In this document: in pieces, positions 8,795-16,623 of the stretch
How the letters are laid out: each line of letters begins with the position of its first letter
Numbering within the stretch: position 1 is the first letter of the stretch
NCBI RefSeq assembly: GCF_016653405.1
Contig: NZ_NHSN01000009.1
Coordinates: 1 to 64,000, forward strand
Direction of reading: 5' to 3'
DNA length: 64,000 nt
DNA from: Halorhodospira halophila
GTDB lineage: Bacteria > Pseudomonadota > Gammaproteobacteria > Nitrococcales > Halorhodospiraceae
The notes under the pieces: generated by a model
What the model was told of the DNA's origin: nothing
Seen by the model: only the letters and a program-made list of their open reading frames with translations
Databases searched by the model: none
Program-made: the position numbers and the translations under genes

Positions 8795-9586
8795 CTACCC
8801 CCCGATCCCCGGTGTACCGAGCAACGATCCGATGGTGTTGTACGCCTCGCTCCACATCATGGCCATGCGCGCCGGCAGCGCCGGCAGGACCAGGATGGGC
8901 ATCAGGACGCCGCCGACCAGGATGGTCAGCGGCAGACCGACGGAGAAGACGTTCATCTGCGGCGCGGCGCGGGTCATCACGCCCAGCGAGAGGTTGATGA
9001 CCAGCAGGACGGTGACCAGCGGCAGCGCGATGAGTACGGCACCCGCGTACATCTGCGTCCCCCAGGCCGCGACACCCCAGAACACGTCCCGATCCAGGGC
9101 GATCTCGCCGATAGGCACCGCCGCGAAGCTGTCTGCCAGCAGCTGGATCAGCATCAGGTGCCCGCCGACGGCGAGGAAGAGCAGCGTGACGATGGTCAGC
9201 AGCAGCTGGGAGATCACCGGCACCGACATGCCCGTCTGCGGGTCCACCATGGTGGCAAAACCCAGCCCCATGGCCAGGGCAATGCTCTCACCGGCGATCA
9301 CCGCCGTGTTCAGCGCCAGGGCCAGGATCATGCCGATGGTCAGCCCCACCAGCACCTCCTGGACGGCGATCAGCAGACCGTCCGCCGAGAGCGGATCCAC
9401 CGGGGGCACCTCGCCCACCGCCGGAAGCACGGCGATGGTCAGGGCCACGCCGATGAACACCCGCACCTGCAGCGGGATCATGTCGTTGCCGAACACCGGC
9501 GCCACCAGGGCCGCCGCCCCGATGCGCATCAGCGGGTACATGAAGGTACCCACCCACGCGGCCGCTTCGGCGCTGCTGATCTCCAT
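8795..9586 (-). CDS. fliR: Flagellar export apparatus protein FliR
   Basis: 263 residues, hydrophobic throughout, with about six membrane segments; the pattern MYPLMRIGAAALVAPVFG, LALNTAVIAGESIALAMGLG and the C-terminal NLSLGVMTRAAPQMNVFSVGLPL is characteristic of FliR. With FliP and FliQ it forms the helical export gate core. The ATG is immediately next to the fliQ stop (TGA-ATG), suggesting coupling. Confidence 0.97.
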   Translation of the reverse strand: MEISSAEAAAWVGTFMYPLMRIGAAALVAPVFGNDMIPLQVRVFIGVALTIAVLPAVGEVPPVDPLSADGLLIAVQEVLVGLTIGMILALALNTAVIAGESIALAMGLGFATMVDPQTGMSVPVISQLLLTIVTLLFLAVGGHLMLIQLLADSFAAVPIGEIALDRDVFWGVAAWGTQMYAGAVLIALPLVTVLLVINLSLGVMTRAAPQMNVFSVGLPLTILVGGVLMPILVLPALPARMAMMWSEAYNTIGSLLGTPGIGG

Positions 9587-9862
9587 TCAGCGCAGGATCT
9601 CCGGGATGCTGCGGATGAGCCCCTCGGTGAAGTCGGTCAGGACCTGGGTCATCCACGGCGTGAGCAGGAACAGCACCACCGCCAAGCCGGCGAGCTTGGG
9701 CACGAAGGAGAGGGTCTGCTCGTTGATCTGCGTGGCCGCCTGGAACATGCCGACGATCAGGCCGATGATCAGCGCCGCCAACAGGATCGGCCCGGCCAGG
9801 AGCGTGGCCACGGTGAGCGCGTCCGTGCCCAGCTGAATCGCCCGCTCGGGTGTCATAGACAA
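9587..9862 (-). CDS. fliQ: Flagellar export apparatus protein FliQ
   Basis: 91 residues with two membrane helices (about 15-40 and 52-75), containing GLIVGMFQAATQINEQTLSFVPK, the FliQ hallmark. The start at 9862 follows GGAGG; a second in-frame ATG two codons later is also possible. Unlike its neighbours it is separated from the upstream gene fliP by 135 bp, which hold an unusual palindrome-rich repeat array (see 9877-9976). Confidence 0.96.
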   Translation of the reverse strand: MSMTPERAIQLGTDALTVATLLAGPILLAALIIGLIVGMFQAATQINEQTLSFVPKLAGLAVVLFLLTPWMTQVLTDFTEGLIRSIPEILR

Positions 9863-9876
9863 CCTCCATTAAAGGC

Positions 9877-9976
9877 TTGCCGCTAGCGGCCGGCACCGGC
9901 CGACCGGCTCCGGCCGGGCCGGCAGCTTTTTGCCGTTCGGCGCCCCGCCATTGCCGCCGGCGGCAAGGTCTTGCCG
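9877..9976. repeat. Phased TTGCCG/CGGCAA hexamer array in the fliP-fliQ gap
   Basis: The 135 bp between fliP and fliQ hold TTGCCG at 9877, 9930, 9951 and 9971 and CGGCAA at 9961. Successive copies from 9930 on are 21, 10 and 10 bp apart. TTGCCGCCGGCGGCAA (9951-9966) is a perfect palindrome. A degenerate CGGCAG lies at 9920. I found no matching sigma-54 site next to it. Similar arrays occur at 26395, 34190 and 48203. It may be a protein-binding array, or an mRNA hairpin region in the middle of the operon. Confidence 0.6.
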
Positions 9977-9997
9977 CCCGGCGGGGCACCCGGGCGG

Positions 9998-10738
9998 TCA
10001 CAGGAAGAAACTGGACGCCAGGGTGCCCATCACCAGTGACCAGCCATCGACCAGGACGAAGAGCATGATCTTGAACGGCAGCGAGATGATCATCGGCGAG
10101 AGCATCAGCATGCCCATGGACATCAGCGTGCTGGCCACCACCAGGTCGATGACCAGGAACGGCAGATAGAGCACGAAGCCGATGATGAAGGCGGTCTTCA
10201 GCTCGCTGGTCATGAATGCCGGGATCAGCACCGACATGGGCACGTCGTCCGGGCTGTCCACCTCGCCGTAGTCGGCGATGCGCAGGAACAGGGCGATGTC
10301 GTCCTCGCGGGTCTGGCGGATCATGAACTCGCGCATCGGCTCGCTGGCCTGCTCCAGCGCCTGCTCGGCGTTCATCTCCTCGGCCATGTACGGCTGCAGC
10401 GCGGTCTCGTTGATCTCGTCGAAGACCGGCATCATCACGAACAGGGTCAGGAACAGGGCCAGCCCGATGAGCACCTGGTTCGACGGCGTCGAGGCGGTGC
10501 CGAGCGCCTGGCGCAGGATGGCAAGGACGACGATGATCCGCGTAAAGGCGGTCATCATCAGCACCATCGCCGGCAGCAGCGTCAGCAGGGTCATGAGGAC
10601 GAGGACCTGGACGCTGAGGCTCCAGGTCTGCCCGTCCTCGGTCTCCTCGATGGTCAGCGCCTCCAGCCCGGTCTGGCCGTAGGCCAGCACCGGGCAAAGA
10701 AACAACGCCACGAGAAGCAGAATACGGAGTGTGGGCAT
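9998..10738 (-). CDS. fliP: Flagellar export apparatus protein FliP
   Basis: 246 residues. An N-terminal signal-like segment (LRILLLVALFLCPVLAYG) precedes four membrane helices, with the FliP signature MTAFTRIIVVLAILRQALGTASTPSNQVLIGLALFLT and the C-terminal LVVASTLMSMGMLMLSPM. FliP is the main subunit of the export gate core. It lies 3 bp after fliO. Confidence 0.98.
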   Translation of the reverse strand: MPTLRILLLVALFLCPVLAYGQTGLEALTIEETEDGQTWSLSVQVLVLMTLLTLLPAMVLMMTAFTRIIVVLAILRQALGTASTPSNQVLIGLALFLTLFVMMPVFDEINETALQPYMAEEMNAEQALEQASEPMREFMIRQTREDDIALFLRIADYGEVDSPDDVPMSVLIPAFMTSELKTAFIIGFVLYLPFLVIDLVVASTLMSMGMLMLSPMIISLPFKIMLFVLVDGWSLVMGTLASSFFL

Positions 10739-10741
10739 GGA

Positions 10742-11203
10742 CTACTGCTGATTGGATTGCTGCATCAAGCGACGCAGCCGCGCCGCGAACGGGCCGCCCT
10801 GCCCGCCGTCGGCCTCGCCGCCGACGCCGGTCACTGGGGTTTCCAGTATATGCAAGGTCTGTACCCGCCCGGGCGCTACACCGAGCAGCAGCTGGGTCTC
10901 CCCCACCTGAACCAGCACCACGCGCTCGCGCTGGCCCACCGGCAGCGAGCCGAGCACACGCATGGCCCCGGTGCCGCCCACGGCCCCGCCGCCGAAGCGC
11001 CGGAGCAGCCAGGAGAGCCCGACAATCACCGCCAGCACCACCAACAGGGCGACAATCACCCGGACGATGGCCTCGGCCTCGACCCCGGGGACGGTCTCGG
11101 CCACCGCCGGCGCCGAGAACGCCAGCAGATTGACGCCCAGCGCCGCCCCCGCCAGGCGCGAGCGCCGGAGGAACGTCACCCACGAGCGCGATCGAGGGGC
11201 CAT
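10742..11203 (-). CDS. fliO: Flagellar biosynthesis protein FliO
   Basis: 153 residues. A signal-like N-terminus, a periplasmic stretch, one strong membrane helix (about 47-66, VRVIVALLVVLAVIVGLSWLLRRF) and a small cytoplasmic domain with VLGSLPVGQRERVVLVQVGETQLLLGVAPGRV, the pattern that identifies FliO. It assists FliP assembly. The start overlaps the fliN stop as TGATG. Confidence 0.93.
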   Translation of the reverse strand: MAPRSRSWVTFLRRSRLAGAALGVNLLAFSAPAVAETVPGVEAEAIVRVIVALLVVLAVIVGLSWLLRRFGGGAVGGTGAMRVLGSLPVGQRERVVLVQVGETQLLLGVAPGRVQTLHILETPVTGVGGEADGGQGGPFAARLRRLMQQSNQQ

Positions 11204-11742
11204 CAGCGCAGCTTCTTCACCCGCTCGGCCGGGCTGATGACGTCGGTCAGGCGGATGCCGAAGCGCTCGTTGACGACCACCACCTCGCCGTGGGCGATCA
11301 GCGTGCCGTTGACCATCACGTCCAGGGGCTCGCCGGCCAGGCGGTCGAGCTCCACCACCGAGCCCTGGTTGAGCTGGAGCAGGTGGCGGATGCTGATCTG
11401 CGTCCGGCCAATCTCCATGGACAGCGTCACCGGGATGTCGAGGATGACATCGATGTTCTGGTCATCCTCGCCGGCGGCGCGCGTGGCGGCCGGATCGAAC
11501 TCGTCCAGATCCACCGATCGGCCGCCGCCGCCTTTTTCGGCAGCGCCGGACTGGCCGCTCTCCCGACCGCCCGAACCGGCCGTCTCGGTGGCCTCGGCGC
11601 CCTCCTCCATGGCGGCCGCCCACTCCTCGGCCAGGGCCTCGTCGTCGATGTGCTCTCCCTCCTGCTCGCCCTGCCCCTTCTGCTCGGCCAGGGCGTCGGC
11701 CCAGTCGTCATCGGCCGACGGCCGGTCGTTCTCGTCACTCAT
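11203..11742 (-). CDS. fliN: Flagellar motor switch protein FliN
   Basis: 179 residues, longer than the usual 130-140. The first about 95 residues are highly acidic and low in complexity (Glu, Asp, Gly, Ala). The last 80 form the SpoA domain (LDIPVTLSMEIGRTQISIRHLLQLNQGSVVELDRLAGEPLDVMVNGTLIAHGEVVVVNERFGIRLTDV in several segments), which with FliM builds the C-ring. Start overlaps fliM by 4 bp (ATGA). Confidence 0.97.
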   Translation of the reverse strand: MSDENDRPSADDDWADALAEQKGQGEQEGEHIDDEALAEEWAAAMEEGAEATETAGSGGRESGQSGAAEKGGGGRSVDLDEFDPAATRAAGEDDQNIDVILDIPVTLSMEIGRTQISIRHLLQLNQGSVVELDRLAGEPLDVMVNGTLIAHGEVVVVNERFGIRLTDVISPAERVKKLR

Positions 11743-12884
11743 GACTCATCCACCCTCTGGCTGCTCTGGGGGCGCTCCGGCGCCTCGTGGGACTCCTCGG
11801 CGCCGCTGCGCTGCTCGGCGGTGAGCCGGTTGATGCGCTGCTGAACCGGCTCCTCGTCCCGTTCGCGCTCCTCGCGGCGGACCTGGTCGCGCTCCGGCAG
11901 CAGTGTCTCGCGCTCCGGCGCCTGCACCTTCTCGTCAATGCGCAGCGCCGCATGGCCCTCGCACACCCCATAGGTACCGTAGAAGACCGGCACCTCCTCG
12001 ACCTCGACCACCACCCGCTCGGGCATCTCGATGGGGATCACATCCCCGGCCTTGAGGTGCATCAGATCGCGCAGGGTGATCTCCGAGCGCGCCAGGGTAC
12101 TGTGCATGGTCACCGGAGCGGTCTTCATCTCTTCGCGCAGCGCCTTGGCCCAGCGGTCATCGACGTCGTTGCGATCGGACTGCACGCCGGCGTCGAGGAT
12201 CTCGCGGATCGGCTCGACCATGGTGTACGGCAGGGTCACGTGGATGTCGCCACCGCCGCCGTCGAGCTCGACGTGGAACTTGCTCACGACGACCACCTCG
12301 GTGGGGCTGACGATGTTGGCGAACTGCGGGTTGACCTCCATGTTCACGTACTCGAAGTCCACGCCGAGCACCGGGTTCCACGCCTCGCGCAGGTCGTCGA
12401 AGGCCTGATCGAGCATCAGCCGGATAACCCGCTGCTCGGTGGGCGTGAACTCGCGCCCCTCCACCTTGAGGTAGAAGTGCCCGCCGCCGCCGAAGAAGTT
12501 GTCCACCACCAGGAAGACCAGCTTGGGGTCGATCACGAACAGACCGGAGCCGCGCAGCGGCGGCACGCGGATGATGTTCAGGCTGGTGGGGACGAACAGG
12601 GTGTGGACGTACTCGCCGAACTTCATCATCTCCACGCCGGTGACCGAGACCTCCGGCGTGCGGCGGAGCATGTTGAACAGGCCGATGCGAAAGAGCCGCC
12701 CGAAGCGCTCGTTGATCATCTCCAGGGTCGGCATCCGGCCCCGGACGATGCGCTCCTCGGCGGTAAAGGTGTACGGCCGGAGTTCGCCGGTATCCTCTTC
12801 GTCCTCGGTGTCGACGTCGCCGTCGTCGATCCCGTGGAGGAGCGCGTCGATCTCGTCCTGGCTGAGGATATCCTGCTGCGACAT
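11739..12884 (-). CDS. fliM: Flagellar motor switch protein FliM
   Basis: 381 residues. The N-terminus, DILSQDEIDALLHG, is the CheY-P binding peptide. The middle domain (about 45-235, ending near LPYTMVEPIREILDAG) and the C-terminal SpoA domain (about 255-325) are complete. A roughly 55-residue Glu/Arg-rich C-terminal tail extends beyond the usual length. It couples CheY-P binding to rotation direction. It lies 12 bp after fliL. Confidence 0.97.
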   Translation of the reverse strand: MSQQDILSQDEIDALLHGIDDGDVDTEDEEDTGELRPYTFTAEERIVRGRMPTLEMINERFGRLFRIGLFNMLRRTPEVSVTGVEMMKFGEYVHTLFVPTSLNIIRVPPLRGSGLFVIDPKLVFLVVDNFFGGGGHFYLKVEGREFTPTEQRVIRLMLDQAFDDLREAWNPVLGVDFEYVNMEVNPQFANIVSPTEVVVVSKFHVELDGGGGDIHVTLPYTMVEPIREILDAGVQSDRNDVDDRWAKALREEMKTAPVTMHSTLARSEITLRDLMHLKAGDVIPIEMPERVVVEVEEVPVFYGTYGVCEGHAALRIDEKVQAPERETLLPERDQVRREERERDEEPVQQRINRLTAEQRSGAEESHEAPERPQSSQRVDES

Positions 12885-12896
12885 GACGACCGCCCG

Positions 12897-13349
12897 CTAC
12901 TGCATTACGAAACTGGTGAAGTAGACCGCTTCGACCTCGCCCTCGATCCCGCGCTCATCGAGGATGTCGTTGATCTCCTCGAGCGAGGCGTGCCGCAGAT
13001 CCTCGCGCCCGGCCCGGGTGTTGAGCGCCTCGAAGCTCTGATCAGCGAAGAGCATCAGCAGGTTGTTGCGGATCACCGGCATGTGCCGCTCCACGCCCTC
13101 GAGCGCCTGGTCGGTGCGCGCCATGACCTCGACCTCGGCCTGCAGGTAGCTGATCCGCTGACCCCGCTCGAAATTGACGGTCAAAGGCGGCTCCAGCTTG
13201 AGGTACTGCGGATCCCCCAGGTCGGGCTCTGCGTCCGCATGCATGCCCGGCGGCGTGATGTAGCCGAACGCCAGGGCCCCCACGGTGCCCATGGTCACGA
13301 CCATCATCAACGCCATGATCCCCATGAATATGTAGACAATCTTCGGCAC
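12897..13349 (-). CDS. fliL: Flagellar basal body-associated protein FliL
   Basis: 150 residues: one N-terminal membrane helix (YIFMGIMALMMVVTMGTVGAL) and a periplasmic stomatin-like domain with LEPPLTVNFERGQRISYLQAEVEVM and the C-terminal VYFTSFVMQ motif. It stabilises stators around the motor in relatives. The start is GTG (13349-13347), preceded by GGGGAGG. It is the first gene of the fliLMNOPQR-flhBAFG run, with a sigma-54-type promoter just upstream. Confidence 0.94.
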   Translation of the reverse strand: MPKIVYIFMGIMALMMVVTMGTVGALAFGYITPPGMHADAEPDLGDPQYLKLEPPLTVNFERGQRISYLQAEVEVMARTDQALEGVERHMPVIRNNLLMLFADQSFEALNTRAGREDLRHASLEEINDILDERGIEGEVEAVYFTSFVMQ

Positions 13350-13375
13350 TGGTATGCCTCCCCGTGCCCTATCAA

Positions 13376-13391
13376 TGCACTGACTGTGCCG
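13376..13391 (-). promoter_or_regulatory. Sigma-54-type promoter for fliL operon
   Basis: On the minus strand CGGCACAGTCAGTGCA keeps the GG-N10-GC spacing of sigma-54 promoters and matches TGGCACG-N4-TTGCA at most positions. It ends 27 bp before the fliL start. In Pseudomonas the fliLMNOPQR genes are FleQ/sigma-54 dependent, which agrees. Confidence 0.6.
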
Positions 13392-13452
13392 TGACGCCGG
13401 CGCTGCTGCTGCCGACTCCCCATGCTACCGCATCACCCGCCGGCGACGCCTG

Positions 13453-13482
13453 TTGACGCCTTGTTGCATTTGCAACTAGATT
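13453..13482 (+). promoter_or_regulatory. Promoter with internal palindromic operator for zinc cassette (candidate Zur site)
   Basis: TTGACG (13453-13458) and TAGATT (13477-13482) are 18 bp apart. The spacer contains the perfect palindrome GTTGCATTTGCAAC (13463-13476), placed where a repressor would block RNA polymerase. Because the downstream genes are a zinc-uptake set, Zur is the likely binder. The sequence is not the enterobacterial Zur consensus, so this assignment is inference. Confidence 0.5.
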
Positions 13483-13613
13483 GCACTGGACGCCGGAGGC
13501 GGCCGCTGTGGACTCTCTTGTGCTATCGGCCACCAGCGCCGGGAACTTGACCACAGCAGCGCGACAGCGGCCACAACCGCCCGGCGCGTCACTCAATCCA
13601 GGGGAGCCCGAAC

Positions 13614-14975
13614 ATGTCACGATACCACGCCCAATGGCGCCGATCGGCCCTGCTGGCCACCGGTTTGGGCGGCGCAGCCCTGCTGCTCGGCAGTGCCCAC
13701 GCCCAGTCGCCCACCGACGAACCCACCGTCGAGCAGGGACCGGAACCCACCGTCAGCGCCGACCCCGGCCCGATGCAGCGGGCCACCGCCTCCAGCGAGC
13801 AGATCGGCGCCGGCACACTGATGAACCCGTCCATCTCCGTGATCTTGGACGGCGTGTACGGCAACGAGTTCTCCGGCCACGTCGATGACCCCGGCGGCTT
13901 CGGCATGGGCCACAGCCACGGTCACGGCCACGACCACGCCCACGGGATCGAGGACGGCTTCCAGCTGCGCGAGACGGAGATCGCCTTCGAGGCCTCGGTG
14001 GACCCGTATTTCGACGCCTTCGCGATGCTGGTCATCGAGGGCACCGACCACATCGACCTGGAGGAGGCGTACTTCACCACCCGCAGCCTGCCCTGGGGCC
14101 TGCAGGTGAAGGCCGGCCGGTTCCTCTCCGACACCGGCTACATCAACAGCCAGCACCCCCACGAGTGGGACTTCGTGGACCGCCCGCTGGTCAGCGAGCA
14201 CCTCTTCGGCGACCACGGCATCCAGGAGACCGGCGTGCAGCTCAACTGGCTGGCGCCCACCCGCACCTACCTGAAGTTCGGTGTCGAGACTCTGCAAGGT
14301 GAGAGCAGCGGAATCGCCCCGTACGAGGGGCACGACCACGGCTTCGACGATGTCTCCGGCCCGCGCCTCGGGACCGCCTTCGCCAAGTGGGGACCGAACC
14401 TCGGTTACAATCACAACGCGCAGTTTGGGGCATCCGCAGGCTACGCCCGTGCCTTCCAGAAGGGCGATATCGACGACGAGGAGGACGCCTGGGACGGCGA
14501 CAGCTGGTTCGCCGGCCTCGACGCGATCTATCGCTACGACGCCGGTGGTTATAAGGGCCAGGGCGACTGGACCGTACAGGGCGAGTACTTCTACCGGAAC
14601 ATCGAAGCCGACTTTTATGACGACGGAGATTTCGAATACGCCGGCACCAGCAAGCAGGACGGCCTCTATCTCCAGGCGGTCTACGGCATCGCCCCGCGCT
14701 GGCGGACCGGCCTGCGCGCCGAAGCCCTGGGCATCACCAACGACGCCTTCGGGCACGATGAGATCGAGGCCCTAGACACCAGCTACCGCTACGCGGCCAA
14801 CGTGACCTTCTACCCGTCGCACTTCTCGTACATCCGGGCTCAGGTCAACTACTCCGACTTCGCCGGTGGCGCTGGGCATGGGCATGGGCACGGACACGAC
14901 CACGGGGAAGACGCCTGGCAGGCGATGCTCCAGTACAACCTGAGCCTCGGCGCCCACGGCGCCCATCCGTTCTGA
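13614..14975 (+). CDS. Histidine-rich outer-membrane protein, probable zinc-regulated channel
   Basis: 453 residues with a signal peptide cut after AHA (30/31). The body alternates aromatic and polar residues as in outer-membrane beta-barrels and ends in ...HPF, a C-terminal Phe typical of barrel proteins. Two His/Gly clusters are seen: residues 99-110 (GHSHGHGHDHAH) and 421-430 (GHGHGHGHDH), both able to bind Zn(II). No TonB box or plug domain is recognisable, so it is unlikely to be a TonB receptor. It starts after AGGGGAG and lies 32 bp before znuA, behind the candidate Zur-controlled promoter. I infer passage or capture of zinc at the outer membrane; the exact family name is uncertain. 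Confidence 0.7.
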   Translation: MSRYHAQWRRSALLATGLGGAALLLGSAHAQSPTDEPTVEQGPEPTVSADPGPMQRATASSEQIGAGTLMNPSISVILDGVYGNEFSGHVDDPGGFGMGHSHGHGHDHAHGIEDGFQLRETEIAFEASVDPYFDAFAMLVIEGTDHIDLEEAYFTTRSLPWGLQVKAGRFLSDTGYINSQHPHEWDFVDRPLVSEHLFGDHGIQETGVQLNWLAPTRTYLKFGVETLQGESSGIAPYEGHDHGFDDVSGPRLGTAFAKWGPNLGYNHNAQFGASAGYARAFQKGDIDDEEDAWDGDSWFAGLDAIYRYDAGGYKGQGDWTVQGEYFYRNIEADFYDDGDFEYAGTSKQDGLYLQAVYGIAPRWRTGLRAEALGITNDAFGHDEIEALDTSYRYAANVTFYPSHFSYIRAQVNYSDFAGGAGHGHGHGHDHGEDAWQAMLQYNLSLGAHGAHPF

Positions 14976-15007
14976 GCGCGCCGCGCCGCCATCGAAAAGG
15001 GAGTCGA

Positions 15008-15910
15008 ATGATGTTCAAGCGCATCCTTGCCACCGCGGTCCTCGCCACCGCCCTCGCCGCCGGCCCCGCCGCGGCGGAGCGGCTGCAGGTGGCCGCGACC
15101 ACCACCAACATGGCCATGATCACCCAGCAGGTCGGCGGCGATCATGTGGAGGTCACCAACATGGCCCCGCCGGACCGGGACGCCCACTACCTGGAGGCGC
15201 GTCCGTCGATGATGGCCGCCCTGCGCGGGGCCGACCTGGTGGTCTCGGTGGGCGCCGAGTTGGAGGAGGGCTGGCTGCCCGCCGCCATCCGCGGCGCCAA
15301 CAACCCGGACGTGCAGATCGGTCAGGACGGCTACTTCGAGGCCGCCGCCCAGGTGGAGCTGATCGGCCAGACCGGTCACGCCGACCGCGCCCGGGGTGAT
15401 GTCCACCCGGCAGGCAACCCCCACGTCTACCTGGACCCCGTCCGCATGGCCGAGGTAGGCCAGGCCCTGGCCTCGCGGCTGGGCGACCTGGCCCCGGAAC
15501 ACGCCGAGCACTTCTACAGCAACGCCGATGACTTCCAGGCCGCCGTCGAAGAGCGGTTGCCCGGCTGGGAGGAGCGCGTCGCCGACGCCCCCGGGGTGCT
15601 GGTCTTCCACGCGGACATCGACTATCTGGTGCACCGCCTGGACGTGCCCCTGCACGGCTACCTGGAGCCGCTGCCCGGCGTACCGCCCACCGCCCGCCAC
15701 CTGCGGCGGCTGGTCAATGAGCTGGCGGACGAGCGGGGCGTAACGCTTTTCGCCGACTTCCAGCCGGCGGACGGGGCCCGGTTCATCGAGCGGGAGCTGG
15801 GCTGGTCCTACTACAGTCTGCCCACCCAGGTCCCGGTGGACGGCGATGCCGACGACTACTTCGCGGTCATCGACGAGCTGGTTGAGGCCATCGCCTCGCC
15901 GGCCTCCTGA
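15008..15910 (+). CDS. znuA: Zinc ABC transporter, periplasmic binding protein ZnuA
   Basis: 300 residues with a signal peptide cut near AAA-ERLQ (about 23). Cluster A-I metal-binding pattern: His60 (RDAHYLEARPS), His139 (GNPHVYLDP), His201 (LVFHADIDYL) and Asp250 (LFADFQ). The long His-rich loop of many ZnuA proteins is missing; the nearby outer-membrane protein carries His-rich stretches instead. Two ATGs in tandem (15008, 15011) follow AAGGGAG; the second is better spaced. It delivers Zn(II) to ZnuB/ZnuC. Mn(II) specificity cannot be excluded from sequence alone. Confidence 0.85.
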   Translation: MMFKRILATAVLATALAAGPAAAERLQVAATTTNMAMITQQVGGDHVEVTNMAPPDRDAHYLEARPSMMAALRGADLVVSVGAELEEGWLPAAIRGANNPDVQIGQDGYFEAAAQVELIGQTGHADRARGDVHPAGNPHVYLDPVRMAEVGQALASRLGDLAPEHAEHFYSNADDFQAAVEERLPGWEERVADAPGVLVFHADIDYLVHRLDVPLHGYLEPLPGVPPTARHLRRLVNELADERGVTLFADFQPADGARFIERELGWSYYSLPTQVPVDGDADDYFAVIDELVEAIASPAS

Positions 15911-15920
15911 GCCGACCCGG

Positions 15921-15996
15921 CGGTACCGGCTGGCCAGCCGGTACCGCGCCCCTTACCATGACGCGACCCGGACGGGGCACGGTCCCGCCCGGGTCG
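15921..15996 (+). promoter_or_regulatory. Two consecutive hairpins between znuA and znuC
   Basis: 15921-15946 is a perfect 26-bp palindrome (CGGTACCGGCTGG followed by its complement). 15964-15996 is a second inverted repeat with 13-bp arms (CGACCCGGACGGG / CCCGCCCGGGTCG, one G-T wobble) and a 7-base loop. No T-run follows. They could be a partial terminator or an mRNA-stabilising element that keeps znuA transcript more abundant than znuCB. Confidence 0.6.
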
Positions 15997-16023
15997 TTCT
16001 TCCCCACGACAAGGATCCATCTC

Positions 16024-16623
16024 GTGGCGCAACCGCTTCTCGAGATCGAACAGCTGCGGGCTGGCTACGGCGAGCCGGTGGTCGGCCCGGTTTCTCTGCA
16101 GGTCCACCCCGGCGAGGTGATCGGCCTGGCCGGCCCCAACGGCTGCGGCAAGAGCACGGTGCTCAGTGTCCTCACCGGCCAGGCGCAGCGCTTCGGCGGC
16201 CAGGCCAAAACGGCTGCCGGCGCCGGCATCGCGTGCCAGTCCCAGGCCCCGTACCAGGGCGGCGAGCTACCGCTGCGCGGCGACGAGCTCCTGACGCTGA
16301 TGGGCGCCGACCCCGCCACCCTGCCCGAGCCGCTGCAGCCGCTACTGCGCCGGCGCATCGACCGCCTCAGCGGCGGGCAGCGCCAGAGCCTACTGGTCTG
16401 GTCCGTCCTCGGCCACCCCGGGGCCCTGGTGCTCCTCGATGAACCCACCAACAACCTGGACGCCCGCGGCCGGCAGCTGCTCATCGAGGGGCTGAATCGC
16501 CTGGACGCCGGGCGCGGGGCGCTGGTGATCAGCCACGACGCCGACTTCATCCGCCAGGTCTGCCACCGGGTGGTCACCCTGGAGCCGGGCGGGCATCTGC
16601 AGCGAACGGAGACGGCCGCGTAA
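16024..16623 (+). CDS. znuC: Zinc ABC transporter, ATP-binding protein ZnuC
   Basis: 199 residues, short for an ABC ATPase (usually 230-260). Walker A is GPNGCGKST, the signature LSGGQRQ and Walker B ALVLLDEPTNN, followed by the His switch (ISHD). I chose GTG at 16024 because AAGGAT lies 8 bases upstream; an in-frame ATG at 15958 would lie in the hairpin region and add 22 unconserved residues. The stop overlaps the znuB start (TAATG). It powers zinc import through ZnuB. Confidence 0.85.
   Translation: MAQPLLEIEQLRAGYGEPVVGPVSLQVHPGEVIGLAGPNGCGKSTVLSVLTGQAQRFGGQAKTAAGAGIACQSQAPYQGGELPLRGDELLTLMGADPATLPEPLQPLLRRRIDRLSGGQRQSLLVWSVLGHPGALVLLDEPTNNLDARGRQLLIEGLNRLDAGRGALVISHDADFIRQVCHRVVTLEPGGHLQRTETAA

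Noticed and set aside
9111-9117. GCCGATA inside fliR as a sigma-28 element
   Set aside because: Wrong strand relative to the genes, within a conserved coding region, and no -35.
14880-14912. Short GGCATGGGCACGG-like direct repeats as a mobile-element or CRISPR-like repeat
   Set aside because: They simply encode the GlyHis cluster of the outer-membrane protein.
15958-16023. ATG at 15958 as the znuC start
   Set aside because: It lies before the second hairpin, adds unconserved residues and lacks a ribosome site; GTG at 16024 has AAGGAT at the right distance.
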